The notes below the pieces were generated by a model. That model ran no database searches. It was not told the DNA's origin and saw only the letters and a program-made list of their open reading frames with translations. The translations under genes were made by a program, and so were the position numbers. This document shows positions 40,524-49,126 of a stretch of 64,000 bases of DNA, in pieces. This stretch comes from Lachnospiraceae bacterium. GTDB lineage: Bacteria > Bacillota > Clostridia > Lachnospirales > Lachnospiraceae. Each line of letters opens with the position of its first letter. Positions within the stretch are counted from its first letter, which is position 1. Location: contig JALERW010000084.1 in NCBI GenBank assembly GCA_022763925.1, forward strand, positions 1 through 64,000, given 5' to 3'.

Positions 40524-40566
40524 AAAATCCGGAGAATTTCTTAAGAAATTCTTTGGATTTTTTTGT
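40524..40566 (+). terminator. Intrinsic terminator
   Basis: AAATCCGGAGAATTTC-ttaa-GAAATTCTTTGGATTTTTTT. Confidence 0.85.
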
Positions 40567-40663
40567 ATGCTGTATTTAGTTTTCTTCTCTATCCTGTAGA
40601 GGAAAGGAGGAGAGCATGATATAATCGACTGGACAGAATGCTACAGTAAGGGAGATTGGGATT

Positions 40664-41377
40664 GTGAATACATATAATGTGTTGGTCGTGGAGGACGATC
40701 AGGAAATCAGAGACGGAATCGGAATTTATCTGAGCAGTCAGGGTTATCAGGTGTTCAAGGCAGCAGACGGGGTGGAAGGCCTTGCAGTCATAGAAAAAAA
40801 TGAGATCCACCTGGCCGTGGTGGATGTGATGATGCCCAGGATGGATGGGATTACTATGGTGATGAAGCTTCGGGAAACCCATGATTTTCCGGTGATTATG
40901 CTTTCGGCAAAATCAGAAGAGGTGGATAAGATTCTGGGACTGAATATGGGAGCAGATGATTATGTGACAAAGCCCTTCACGCCGCTGGAGCTGCTGGCAA
41001 GAGTGAATTCCCATCTGAGACGTTATTCCCGGTATCTGGAAATGGTAAAGGAAAAACAGAATGCTCCGAACGAGCATGTATATATGATAGGCGGGCTGGA
41101 GCTTAATGAGGATACCGTGGAGCTTAAGGTGGACGGACAGCCGGTGAAAATGACTCCGATGGAGTTCAAAATCCTTCAGCTGCTGATGAAAAATCCCGGA
41201 AGGGTATTTTCTGCCGATGAGATTTATGAACGGATCTGGAACGAACGGGCGGTGAATACGGATACGATTATGGTTCATGTAAGGAATATCCGGGAAAAAA
41301 TTGAAATCAATCCAAAGGAACCGAAATATTTGAAGGTGGTGTGGGGTGTTGGATACAAAATCGAAAAACAACCGTAA
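40664..41377 (+). CDS. OmpR/PhoB-family response regulator
   Basis: VLVVEDDQEIRDGIG, VVDVMMPRMDGI, GADDYVTKPFTPLELLARV; winged-helix C-term; GTG start. Confidence 0.95.
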   Translation: MNTYNVLVVEDDQEIRDGIGIYLSSQGYQVFKAADGVEGLAVIEKNEIHLAVVDVMMPRMDGITMVMKLRETHDFPVIMLSAKSEEVDKILGLNMGADDYVTKPFTPLELLARVNSHLRRYSRYLEMVKEKQNAPNEHVYMIGGLELNEDTVELKVDGQPVKMTPMEFKILQLLMKNPGRVFSADEIYERIWNERAVNTDTIMVHVRNIREKIEINPKEPKYLKVVWGVGYKIEKQP

Positions 41378-43550
41378 AAAGGGATTGTTCTGTGTTTTTT
41401 TATGTGCGGTGCTGCCGGCTGTGATCATGCTTGCATTCTACCCGTTTTTTGGGAAGAGAGCACATAGGAATGCCGAACAGGAGCAGATGACTGAGACTGC
41501 GGATCAGTATGAGAATTATTTTGGAACTTCCTATATTTACGATATTTATCAGAGTGCTTATGTCCTCTATGAGGACCTTGCAAAAAAGAACAGCGAAGGC
41601 TCCCTGGTAGAGGAGGATATCTTCTTTCCGGAGGTGGACAAGGAGAGCCTTACTGAGGAGGAACGGGAGTATTACCGGGAGATCGTCCGCAATGAAATGA
41701 GCAATAACAGGGACAGCTTTCTTGATTTTACCGGGCAGGCCGATTACTATGCGGTCGACACACAGACAAAGAATGAGGAATCCAACATCGGAGAAAACCG
41801 GACGCTGATCGAGGAATATTTGTCTTCAAAAAATACAGAAGAAGAGCTGAATAACCTGTATGATGCCTGGATCTGTATCCGGTACCGGGAAAACGGTGAT
41901 GTATCCCTGGAGGGGTATCATGGCCTTGATGGAAATCTGTTTCTTAGGAAAAACCAGGAATATCAGCACAGCAGTACGATGGAAGAACGCTATGGAGAAC
42001 CGGCACCGGAGCTGAAGGCCCCGTGCAATATGGTGGTCTTTTATGGACTGAGCGGGACAGAGGAATATGCAGCGTGGGAAGACTGGTACCGGATGTATCG
42101 GTATTATCTGAACAGCGGAGCTGTGTATCTGTTTTATGTGCTGCTGGCTGCTGTTGCGGTTTTGGCAGTATGGTTTCGGAAAAGGGAGTGTTATGAGCTG
42201 AATGAAACCCGTTTCTTTCATGTTCCGCTGGAGCTTGTGATCTGCGGCATTGTTCTGGTTCTGTCCATGACAGGCCCTGTAATAGAAATGATGGTAAGCT
42301 GCATGGAAGGCTTTGATTCCTCGGGAACAGCCGTTCTTTCGGGCTTTTGGGGTGCCGCGGGAAATCTGGCAGCCTGGTCCGCCCTGTTTTTCCTCTGGTT
42401 CTGGGAAGCAGGCTGTCTGTTCCCGATGCTTCAAAAAGGAATTCTGCCGTATATCAGGGAATATTCCCTGTGCTACCGGATTGTTCCGTTTGTGAAACAG
42501 AAGGTGTTTCCTTTCTTTACAGGGCAGTGGAAGCGGTTTTTGCATTTTATTGGCGATGTGGATCTGACAGAGCATATGGAAAAGAGCATCTGGAAGGTTG
42601 TGCTGGTAAACGGTGCTGTTGTAGCGATCCTGTGTACCATGTGGTTCGGCGGAATTGTGGGTGTTGTGATCTATTCGGTATTTCTGTTCTTTTATCTGAG
42701 AAGATTTTTTACGGGTATACGCAGACAGTATCAGGCTCTGCTTGTATGGGTGCGTGAGCTGTCCGGGGGAAATCTGAATGCGCAGATGGAAGGAGAGGCC
42801 GGAATCTTTGAGCCACTGAAGGAAGAGCTGGGACATATTCAGACAGGCTTTAAGCACGCGGTGGAGGAGGAGGTAAAAAGTCAGAAAATGAAGGCTGAGC
42901 TGATCACCAATGTTTCTCATGATCTGAAAACTCCGCTGACTGCCATTATTACTTATGTGAATCTTTTAAAGGAGGAGCATCTGACCGGGGAACAGCGAGC
43001 CGATTACATCCGGATACTGGATAAGAAATCCATGCGGCTGAAGGTGCTGATTGAGGATCTGTTTGAGATCAGCAAGGCAACAAGCAATAATGTACAGCTG
43101 AATATTTCTGATGTGGATATCGTAAATCTGATCCGGCAGGTGCGCTTTGAGATGGAGGATAAGCTTTCGTCCTCCGGCCTGCATTTTCGCTGGAATCTTC
43201 CAAAGGAGAAGGTGATTCTTCCTCTGGACAGCCAGAAGACCTATCGTGTATTTGAGAATCTTCTGGGAAATATCCTGAAATATGCCATGAAGGGCTCCAG
43301 AGTATATATTGATCTGAGAAGAGCAGATTCCGGAAGCACGGTGATTACAATGAAAAATATTTCCGCCACGGAGCTGAATTTTGATCCGAAGGAGATTACG
43401 GAGCGATTTGTCCGTGGAGATCTCTCCAGAAATACGGAGGGCAGCGGTCTTGGCCTTGCCATCGCCCGAAGCTTTGTGGAGCTTCAGGGCGGACAGCTGG
43501 ACATTGAAATTGACGGAGATCTGTTCAAGGCTATTATTGTATTTCCTTAA
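41346..43550 (+). CDS. Multi-TM sensor histidine kinase
   Basis: ELITNVSHDLKTPLTAIITYVNLL (H-box), FENLLGNILKYAM (N), GSGLGLAIARSF (G2); overlaps response regulator by 32 bp. Confidence 0.94.
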   Translation: MLDTKSKNNRKKGLFCVFLCAVLPAVIMLAFYPFFGKRAHRNAEQEQMTETADQYENYFGTSYIYDIYQSAYVLYEDLAKKNSEGSLVEEDIFFPEVDKESLTEEEREYYREIVRNEMSNNRDSFLDFTGQADYYAVDTQTKNEESNIGENRTLIEEYLSSKNTEEELNNLYDAWICIRYRENGDVSLEGYHGLDGNLFLRKNQEYQHSSTMEERYGEPAPELKAPCNMVVFYGLSGTEEYAAWEDWYRMYRYYLNSGAVYLFYVLLAAVAVLAVWFRKRECYELNETRFFHVPLELVICGIVLVLSMTGPVIEMMVSCMEGFDSSGTAVLSGFWGAAGNLAAWSALFFLWFWEAGCLFPMLQKGILPYIREYSLCYRIVPFVKQKVFPFFTGQWKRFLHFIGDVDLTEHMEKSIWKVVLVNGAVVAILCTMWFGGIVGVVIYSVFLFFYLRRFFTGIRRQYQALLVWVRELSGGNLNAQMEGEAGIFEPLKEELGHIQTGFKHAVEEEVKSQKMKAELITNVSHDLKTPLTAIITYVNLLKEEHLTGEQRADYIRILDKKSMRLKVLIEDLFEISKATSNNVQLNISDVDIVNLIRQVRFEMEDKLSSSGLHFRWNLPKEKVILPLDSQKTYRVFENLLGNILKYAMKGSRVYIDLRRADSGSTVITMKNISATELNFDPKEITERFVRGDLSRNTEGSGLGLAIARSFVELQGGQLDIEIDGDLFKAIIVFP

Positions 43551-43570
43551 CAGGCATAGTTTTATCATGT

Positions 43571-43604
43571 AAAGTCCCATCTCACAGACAGAGATGGGAC
43601 TTTA
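43571..43604 (+). terminator. Intrinsic terminator
   Basis: AAGTCCCATCTC-acagaca-GAGATGGGACTT. Confidence 0.85.
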
Positions 43605-43825
43605 TATGCGAATGGATAAAGTGCACAATTTATAACAAATAAAATTGTGCAAAGGAACGAAAAACGGGAGAAAAACATGCCAAGGGAAGAATGAGAGAGG
43701 AAGAAAATCCATCTGCATAATGACATAATGCATAAAAAATAATGTATAAATTTATCATTTTGACAGCTATGAAGAAGGGCAGGAAAGAAGTTTACCAGTA
43801 AAAAGGAGAAAGCGCTTCCGACCTA

Positions 43826-43854
43826 TTGTCATGGAAAGCCGCCTGTGCTAGTAT
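43826..43854 (+). promoter_or_regulatory. Promoter (extended -10) of small-peptide unit
   Basis: TTGTCA-17 bp-(TGC)TAGTAT. Confidence 0.6.
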
Positions 43855-43881
43855 ACAGGTGTCGAAAGGAAAGGCCTTCGG

Positions 43882-44004
43882 ATGAAGAAAACAGGATCGA
43901 TGAAAAATCGGAAAGGAGAAACAATTATGAAAACAATTATCAGCAAAATCTGGGAAAGCTTATGCGCACTGTCTGAGGAGATTTACGAGGAAAATTACAG
44001 ATAG
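43882..44004 (+). CDS. Small peptide: 25 aa from ATG 43927 (MKTIISKIWESLCALSEEIYEENYR) or 40 aa from in-frame ATG 43882
   Basis: ggaaaggagaaacaatt RBS before ATG 43927; own promoter and terminator; absent from ORF track because of size. Confidence 0.55.
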   Translation: MKKTGSMKNRKGETIMKTIISKIWESLCALSEEIYEENYR

Positions 44005-44058
44005 GTTACGCTTTCGGAAGGAAGACATGCAGATAAGAAGATCTGCATGAATTCAAAG

Positions 44059-44095
44059 GCTGATTGATGAATTTAAATCATCAATCTTTTTTTTG
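44059..44095 (+). terminator. Intrinsic terminator of small-peptide unit
   Basis: GATTGATGA-atttaaa-TCATCAATC + TTTTTTTT. Confidence 0.92.
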
Positions 44096-44196
44096 CCATT
44101 TGTAAGAAAAAAGTATTAAATCTGTCTGTAAATCGTTTGGACATATATGTTATAATGATCAAAATAAAAGAAACAAACAGGAGGGACAGCGATACC

Positions 44197-45264
44197 ATGA
44201 AAAAGAGTTTGCAGATGGGGGTGCTGACCGTGATTCTGATGCTTCTTCTGTGCAGCTGCCAGGAGAAAAAGCAGTCGGAGAAAGAGGAGCCTGCGGCTTC
44301 TGAACAGCAGGAGGATATACAGGAAGATACTGTAATGGACACGAAGCAGGAAGAGGAAGGCGTTCCGGAAGAGACCGTCACACCAAAGGAGGAGCAGGAT
44401 TTATCCGCAGCAGCCTTTTCCTTTGCGGACCTGAAACATCTTCAGTTCTGTTTTTCCAGCGGAGCAGGCGGCTGGGCTACACTGCTGAATGTCAAGGCAG
44501 ACGGAAGCTTTTCCGGCAGGTTTTATGATGGCGATCTGGGCGTGACCGGGGACGGCTATCCCAACGGAACCATGTATCAGAGTAATTTCAGCGGGCAGTT
44601 TACACAGCCGGAAAAGATAAATGATTACACCTATAAGGTGAAGATCGGCAGTCTTTCCTATGCCCAGAAGGTCGGAAGCGAAGAGATCAAAGACGGAATG
44701 CTGTACTGTTATACAGATGTCTATGGACTGGAGGGCGGCGGAGATATTCTGATCTATCTTCCGGGTGCACCTCTTGCGGAGCTTCCGGAGGAATTTTTAA
44801 GCTGGGTGGGGTATTATGACCCTGCCGATACGAACGATACAAAGCTTCCCTTCTATGCATTGAATAATGAGGCACAGCAGTACGGTTTTTCCAGTTATGA
44901 TATTGTGGAGAATATGCGGGATTCCCTGCAGTATGCGGAAGAGACGGGGGCAGTGCTTGAAAAAGAGCTGGAGGAGGAACCGCTCTCCCAGGCGGATCTG
45001 AATATAAAGTCTCAGGAACTGTATGAACTGTGGGATGGAACTTTAAATCAGCTCTGGAGCGTCCTTAAGCAGACGCTGGATAAGGAAGATATGGATGCTC
45101 TGACCGTACAGGAACGGGAGTGGATCAAAAACAAGGAGCAGGAAGCTGCACAGGCGGGAGCGGAAGCTGAGGGAGGCTCCATGCAGCCCATGCTTGTTAA
45201 CAGGAAAGCTGCCAGTCTGACAAAGGATCGGGTGTATGAGCTTATGGAGCGGCTGGATCCGTAA
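44197..45264 (+). CDS. Lipoprotein with C-terminal LprI/DUF1311-like domain
   Basis: Lipobox LLLCSC; acidic linker; C-term LNIKSQELYELWDGTLNQLWSVLKQTLDKEDMDALTVQEREWIKNKEQEA. Confidence 0.75.
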   Translation: MKKSLQMGVLTVILMLLLCSCQEKKQSEKEEPAASEQQEDIQEDTVMDTKQEEEGVPEETVTPKEEQDLSAAAFSFADLKHLQFCFSSGAGGWATLLNVKADGSFSGRFYDGDLGVTGDGYPNGTMYQSNFSGQFTQPEKINDYTYKVKIGSLSYAQKVGSEEIKDGMLYCYTDVYGLEGGGDILIYLPGAPLAELPEEFLSWVGYYDPADTNDTKLPFYALNNEAQQYGFSSYDIVENMRDSLQYAEETGAVLEKELEEEPLSQADLNIKSQELYELWDGTLNQLWSVLKQTLDKEDMDALTVQEREWIKNKEQEAAQAGAEAEGGSMQPMLVNRKAASLTKDRVYELMERLDP

Positions 45265-45331
45265 ATAATACATGAGAACACGCTAAAATCACATAATATA
45301 CGATAGAACTACAGAAAAAGGAGATGTTTTC

Positions 45332-46555
45332 ATGAAACCGGAAGTTTTATTAAAGGAAGCAAATGATCTTCGGGACACGATCATTTCAGAGCGCAGATAT
45401 CTGCACGAACACCCGGAGACCGGTTTTGATCTTAAGGATACAAAGGCATTTGTCAGGCAGGAGCTTATAGATATGGGATACGAGCCGGAGGAATGCGGAA
45501 AGGCAGGTCTGGTCGTTACCGCCGGAGGAAAAAAAGAGGGAAAGGTATTCCTGATCCGGGGAGATATGGATGCACTCCCCATCCGGGAGGAAAGCGGCGT
45601 ATCCTTTGCTTCGAAGAATGGCAATATGCATGCCTGCGGCCATGATATGCATGCGTCGATGCTTCTTGGGGCAGCACGTCTTCTGAAGGCGCATGAGGAG
45701 GAGATCAAAGGGACCGTCAAGCTGATGTTTCAGCCTGCAGAGGAGATTTTCGAAGGGTCTCATGACATGATTGAGGCGGGAGTTCTGAAAAATCCGGATG
45801 TGGATGCCGCTCTGATGATCCATGTGATGGCCGGGATGCCGTTCCCTGCCGGAACAGTAATCGTATCTGCTCCTGGGGTATCCGCTCCTGCCGCAGATGT
45901 ATTTGAAATTCATGTAAAGGGAAAGGGCTGCCACGGCTCGATGCCGAATACAGGTATTGACCCGCTGAATGCGGCTGCCCATATTCTGATCGCCCTGCAG
46001 GAGATCAATACGAGGGAGCTTGCGGTCAATGACCGGGCAGTGCTTACCATTGGAACCATGAATGCCGGAACGGCACCGAATGTAATTCCGGATACGGTAT
46101 CCATGGGCGGAAGCCTTCGGACCTATGACGGTGAGGTACGGGACTATATTAAGAGACGCCTGAAAGAGATCACGGAGGGAATCGCGGGAACCTTCCGCAC
46201 CCAGGCGGAGGTGATCTTTACCAGCGGCTGTCCGACCCTTAAGAATGACCGGGAGCTGGCCGTCTGTGCGGAAAAATATGTGAAAGAGCTTCTCGGACCG
46301 GGCAAAGCGTTCTCCACGGCGGAACTGAATGCCATGTCCAATGGGCAGAGTTCGTCCAAGAGTGCGGGTTCGGAGGATTTTGCCTATGTCAGCCAGGAGG
46401 TGCCGTCCGTTATGCTGGCTCTGGCAGCCGGGCAGCCAGAGAAAGGCCATAAATATCCGCAGCACCATCCGATGGTGACCTTTGATGAGGATGCCCTTGC
46501 ATCCGGAAGCGCGGTATATGCATATACGGCTATGCGGTGGCTGGAGGAAAACTAA
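45332..46555 (+). CDS. M20 family amidohydrolase
   Basis: RRYLHEHPETGFD, IRGDMDALPI, HACGHDMHASMLLGAARLL, FQPAEE. Confidence 0.93.
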   Translation: MKPEVLLKEANDLRDTIISERRYLHEHPETGFDLKDTKAFVRQELIDMGYEPEECGKAGLVVTAGGKKEGKVFLIRGDMDALPIREESGVSFASKNGNMHACGHDMHASMLLGAARLLKAHEEEIKGTVKLMFQPAEEIFEGSHDMIEAGVLKNPDVDAALMIHVMAGMPFPAGTVIVSAPGVSAPAADVFEIHVKGKGCHGSMPNTGIDPLNAAAHILIALQEINTRELAVNDRAVLTIGTMNAGTAPNVIPDTVSMGGSLRTYDGEVRDYIKRRLKEITEGIAGTFRTQAEVIFTSGCPTLKNDRELAVCAEKYVKELLGPGKAFSTAELNAMSNGQSSSKSAGSEDFAYVSQEVPSVMLALAAGQPEKGHKYPQHHPMVTFDEDALASGSAVYAYTAMRWLEEN

Positions 46556-46580
46556 GCAGACATTCTGACGAATAAAAGAG

Positions 46581-46621
46581 GGGACTGTTTCTTCCGTTTG
46601 GAAGGAACAGTCCCGGTTTTT
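46581..46621. terminator. Bidirectional terminator between M20 gene and aroA
   Basis: GGGACTGTT-cttccgtttggaagg-AACAGTCCC + ggtttttt. Confidence 0.85.
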
Positions 46622-46623
46622 TG

Positions 46624-46662
46624 CGGCTGAGAAAATAACTGCTGCAGTTATTTTCTCAGCCG
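46624..46662. repeat. Perfect 19-bp inverted repeat with 1-nt centre over aroA stop codon
   Basis: CGGCTGAGAAAATAACTGC-t-GCAGTTATTTTCTCAGCCG. Confidence 0.95.
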
Positions 46663-47940
46663 ATTCAGATCTTCATAGAAATCAGGATAGGAGATGTTGA
46701 CACAGTCTGCTCCCTGAATTCTTGTTTCCCCGTCACTTGCCAGGGAGGCAACGGCAAAGGACATGGCGATCCGGTGATCCAGATGGCTGTCGATGACTGC
46801 TCCGTGCAGCGGCCGGCCTCCGCGTATGATCATTCCGTCTTTTGTGGCTTCAATGTCAGCACCCATGGCCTTTAAATTCTGAACCATGACATCGATCCGA
46901 TTGGATTCCTTTACCTTCAGTTCTTCTGCGTCCCGGATGACGGTCGTTCCTTCCGCGAAGCAGGCCAGAACAGCGAGGATGGGAATCTCATCGATCAGTG
47001 TGGGAATGATTTCTCCCTGAATAGAGGTACCTTTCAGGGTACTGGTTTTCACCAGCAGATCTGCGGTGGGCTCTCCGTTGTCTGTGGAAACATTCAGAAG
47101 CGTAATATCCGCTCCCATCGTTCTCACTACCTTCAGAATACCGTCCCGGGTCGGATTGATTCCCACATTGCGGATGAGAATTTCAGAGCCGGGAACAATA
47201 AGTCCGGCTGCAATGAAATAGGCTGCGGAGGAAATATCTCCGGGGACATGTACCCTCTGGCCACAGAGCTTCGGCTCGGGGAGAATGGTAACGGTTGTGC
47301 CTTCTGTCCGGACGGATGCACCGAAATAATTCATCATGATCTCAGAATGATTTCGGGAAAGATAGGGCTCGGTAACGCTGGTAGGGCCGTCCGCATACAT
47401 GCCTGCGAACAGGATGCAGGATTTGACCTGGGCAGAGGCCACCTTCGAGGTATAGGAGATCCCCTTCAGCAGCGTTCCGGAATCGCCGGTTCCCCGGATG
47501 CGAAGAGGAGCACAGCCGTTTCCTTTGATACTGTCAATATTAACGCCCATCATGGAAAGCGGTTCCATAATCCGCTTCATGGGACGTTTCTGGATGGAAG
47601 CGTCACCGTTCAAAACCGTCTCAAAGGGCTGGCCGGCAAGGATTCCGGAAATCAGACGGGTGGTCGTTCCGCTGTTGCCGACATCCAGTACAGAGGAGGG
47701 GGCAGACAGTCCGTGCAGTCCCCTGCCTGTGATACGGACAGAGGTTCCCTTCTGCTCGATGGAAATTCCCAGCTTCCGGAAACAGTCGATGGTGGACAGA
47801 CAGTCCGCCCCCTGAAGGAAATTGGTGATTTCCGTGGTTCCGCTGCTTAAGGCACCGAGCATGATGGCACGGTGGGAGATGGATTTATCTCCCGGTATGG
47901 TAACTTCTCCGGCAAGACCGGAGGTTTTCGTAAAAATCAT
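46648..47940 (-). CDS. aroA: 5-enolpyruvylshikimate-3-phosphate synthase
   Basis: GDKSISHRAIMLGALSSGTTEI, DVGNSGTTTRLISGIL, EELKVKESNRIDVM, DHRIAMSFAVASL. Confidence 0.96.
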   Translation of the reverse strand: MIFTKTSGLAGEVTIPGDKSISHRAIMLGALSSGTTEITNFLQGADCLSTIDCFRKLGISIEQKGTSVRITGRGLHGLSAPSSVLDVGNSGTTTRLISGILAGQPFETVLNGDASIQKRPMKRIMEPLSMMGVNIDSIKGNGCAPLRIRGTGDSGTLLKGISYTSKVASAQVKSCILFAGMYADGPTSVTEPYLSRNHSEIMMNYFGASVRTEGTTVTILPEPKLCGQRVHVPGDISSAAYFIAAGLIVPGSEILIRNVGINPTRDGILKVVRTMGADITLLNVSTDNGEPTADLLVKTSTLKGTSIQGEIIPTLIDEIPILAVLACFAEGTTVIRDAEELKVKESNRIDVMVQNLKAMGADIEATKDGMIIRGGRPLHGAVIDSHLDHRIAMSFAVASLASDGETRIQGADCVNISYPDFYEDLNRLRK

Positions 47941-47995
47941 ATGAATACTCCATTTCTTTTGTTCGTTGAATCATTTCTTCCGGTATTTAAATATT

Positions 47996-49093
47996 TCAGG
48001 ATTCATATACCGTATAACGGTATTTTCTCAGAAGCGCCGCCGCCTTTTCACAGGCATCCTCCTGATAAAATTCAATGCGCAGGACTCCTTCCTCAAAGGA
48101 CCTGTTATGAATGATACCGATGTTGCGGATATTAATGTTGTTGCTTGCCAGTATGGTGGCAATGGTTGCAATTCCTCCCGCCTCATCAATAATATCACAG
48201 TAAATGGCATAAACCTTCTTGATCGGACCGGAAGAATTGTCCGGGATAGAGTTCCGGTAATCTCTGGAGGTTTCGAACAGCCGGTAGATCTCTTCGCTTT
48301 CCCGGTTGTGTACCATTTCCCGGATGGAGGAAAGATAGGAAATATAGCGGTCCAGCATCTCTTCAATGGGCTTCTGGTTGAGTTCACAGATCTGCTGCCA
48401 CATGACCGGAGAGGAGGAGGCGATCCGCGTAATGTCCTTAAAGCCTCCGGCTGCGATCATCTTCATCTTTTCATCCGGGGAATCGGATTCCTTTACCACA
48501 TTTACAAGCCCTGCGGCGATGAGATGGGGCAGATGGCTGACCGCTGCGACAATGTGATCGTGCTCCTCCATCCGGATGACAAGCGGAATGGCTCCCAGCG
48601 AGCGCACATAAGCCTCCATGGATGCCGCGTCTTCCTCTGGAAACTCCTCTGCGGGAGTCAGAATATAGTAGGCATTTTCAATCAGATGATCATTGGAATT
48701 CGAATAACCGCTTTTTTCGGAGCCGGCCATCGGATGCCCGCCGATAAAGCAGCTTTCCAGGCCATGACGGCATACTTCCTGATGGATTCCTGATTTTACA
48801 CTGCCAACGTCAGTCAGAACGGCTCCGGGCTTCATAAGCTTACGTATGACAGGAAGATACGTGTTGTTATCATTCACCGGTGCGCAGAGAAAAATAAGGT
48901 CACAGGAGGAAAAGGTTTCGTCCACCTTTGTGCAGGCGGAGGTGATGACTCCTTCGGAGAGGGAGAGGGTCAGATTGTCCAGGTTTGTGTCAAAGGCTGC
49001 AATCTGCGTATCCGGATGAAATTTCCGGATGGCCCGGGCGATGGATCCTCCGATCAGCCCAAGGCCGATAAAACCGATAGTCTGAAAATTCAT
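47996..49093 (-). CDS. tyrA: Prephenate dehydrogenase with C-terminal ACT domain
   Basis: IGLGLIGGSIARAIRKFHP, GGHPMAGSEKSGY, AVSHLPHLIA; ACT-like IYCDIIDEAGGIATIATILASNNINIRNIGI. Confidence 0.95.
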   Translation of the reverse strand: MNFQTIGFIGLGLIGGSIARAIRKFHPDTQIAAFDTNLDNLTLSLSEGVITSACTKVDETFSSCDLIFLCAPVNDNNTYLPVIRKLMKPGAVLTDVGSVKSGIHQEVCRHGLESCFIGGHPMAGSEKSGYSNSNDHLIENAYYILTPAEEFPEEDAASMEAYVRSLGAIPLVIRMEEHDHIVAAVSHLPHLIAAGLVNVVKESDSPDEKMKMIAAGGFKDITRIASSSPVMWQQICELNQKPIEEMLDRYISYLSSIREMVHNRESEEIYRLFETSRDYRNSIPDNSSGPIKKVYAIYCDIIDEAGGIATIATILASNNINIRNIGIIHNRSFEEGVLRIEFYQEDACEKAAALLRKYRYTVYES

Positions 49094-49126
49094 TGGAAAA
49101 CTCCTTTAAAAGTTCTGGGCCTGTTC

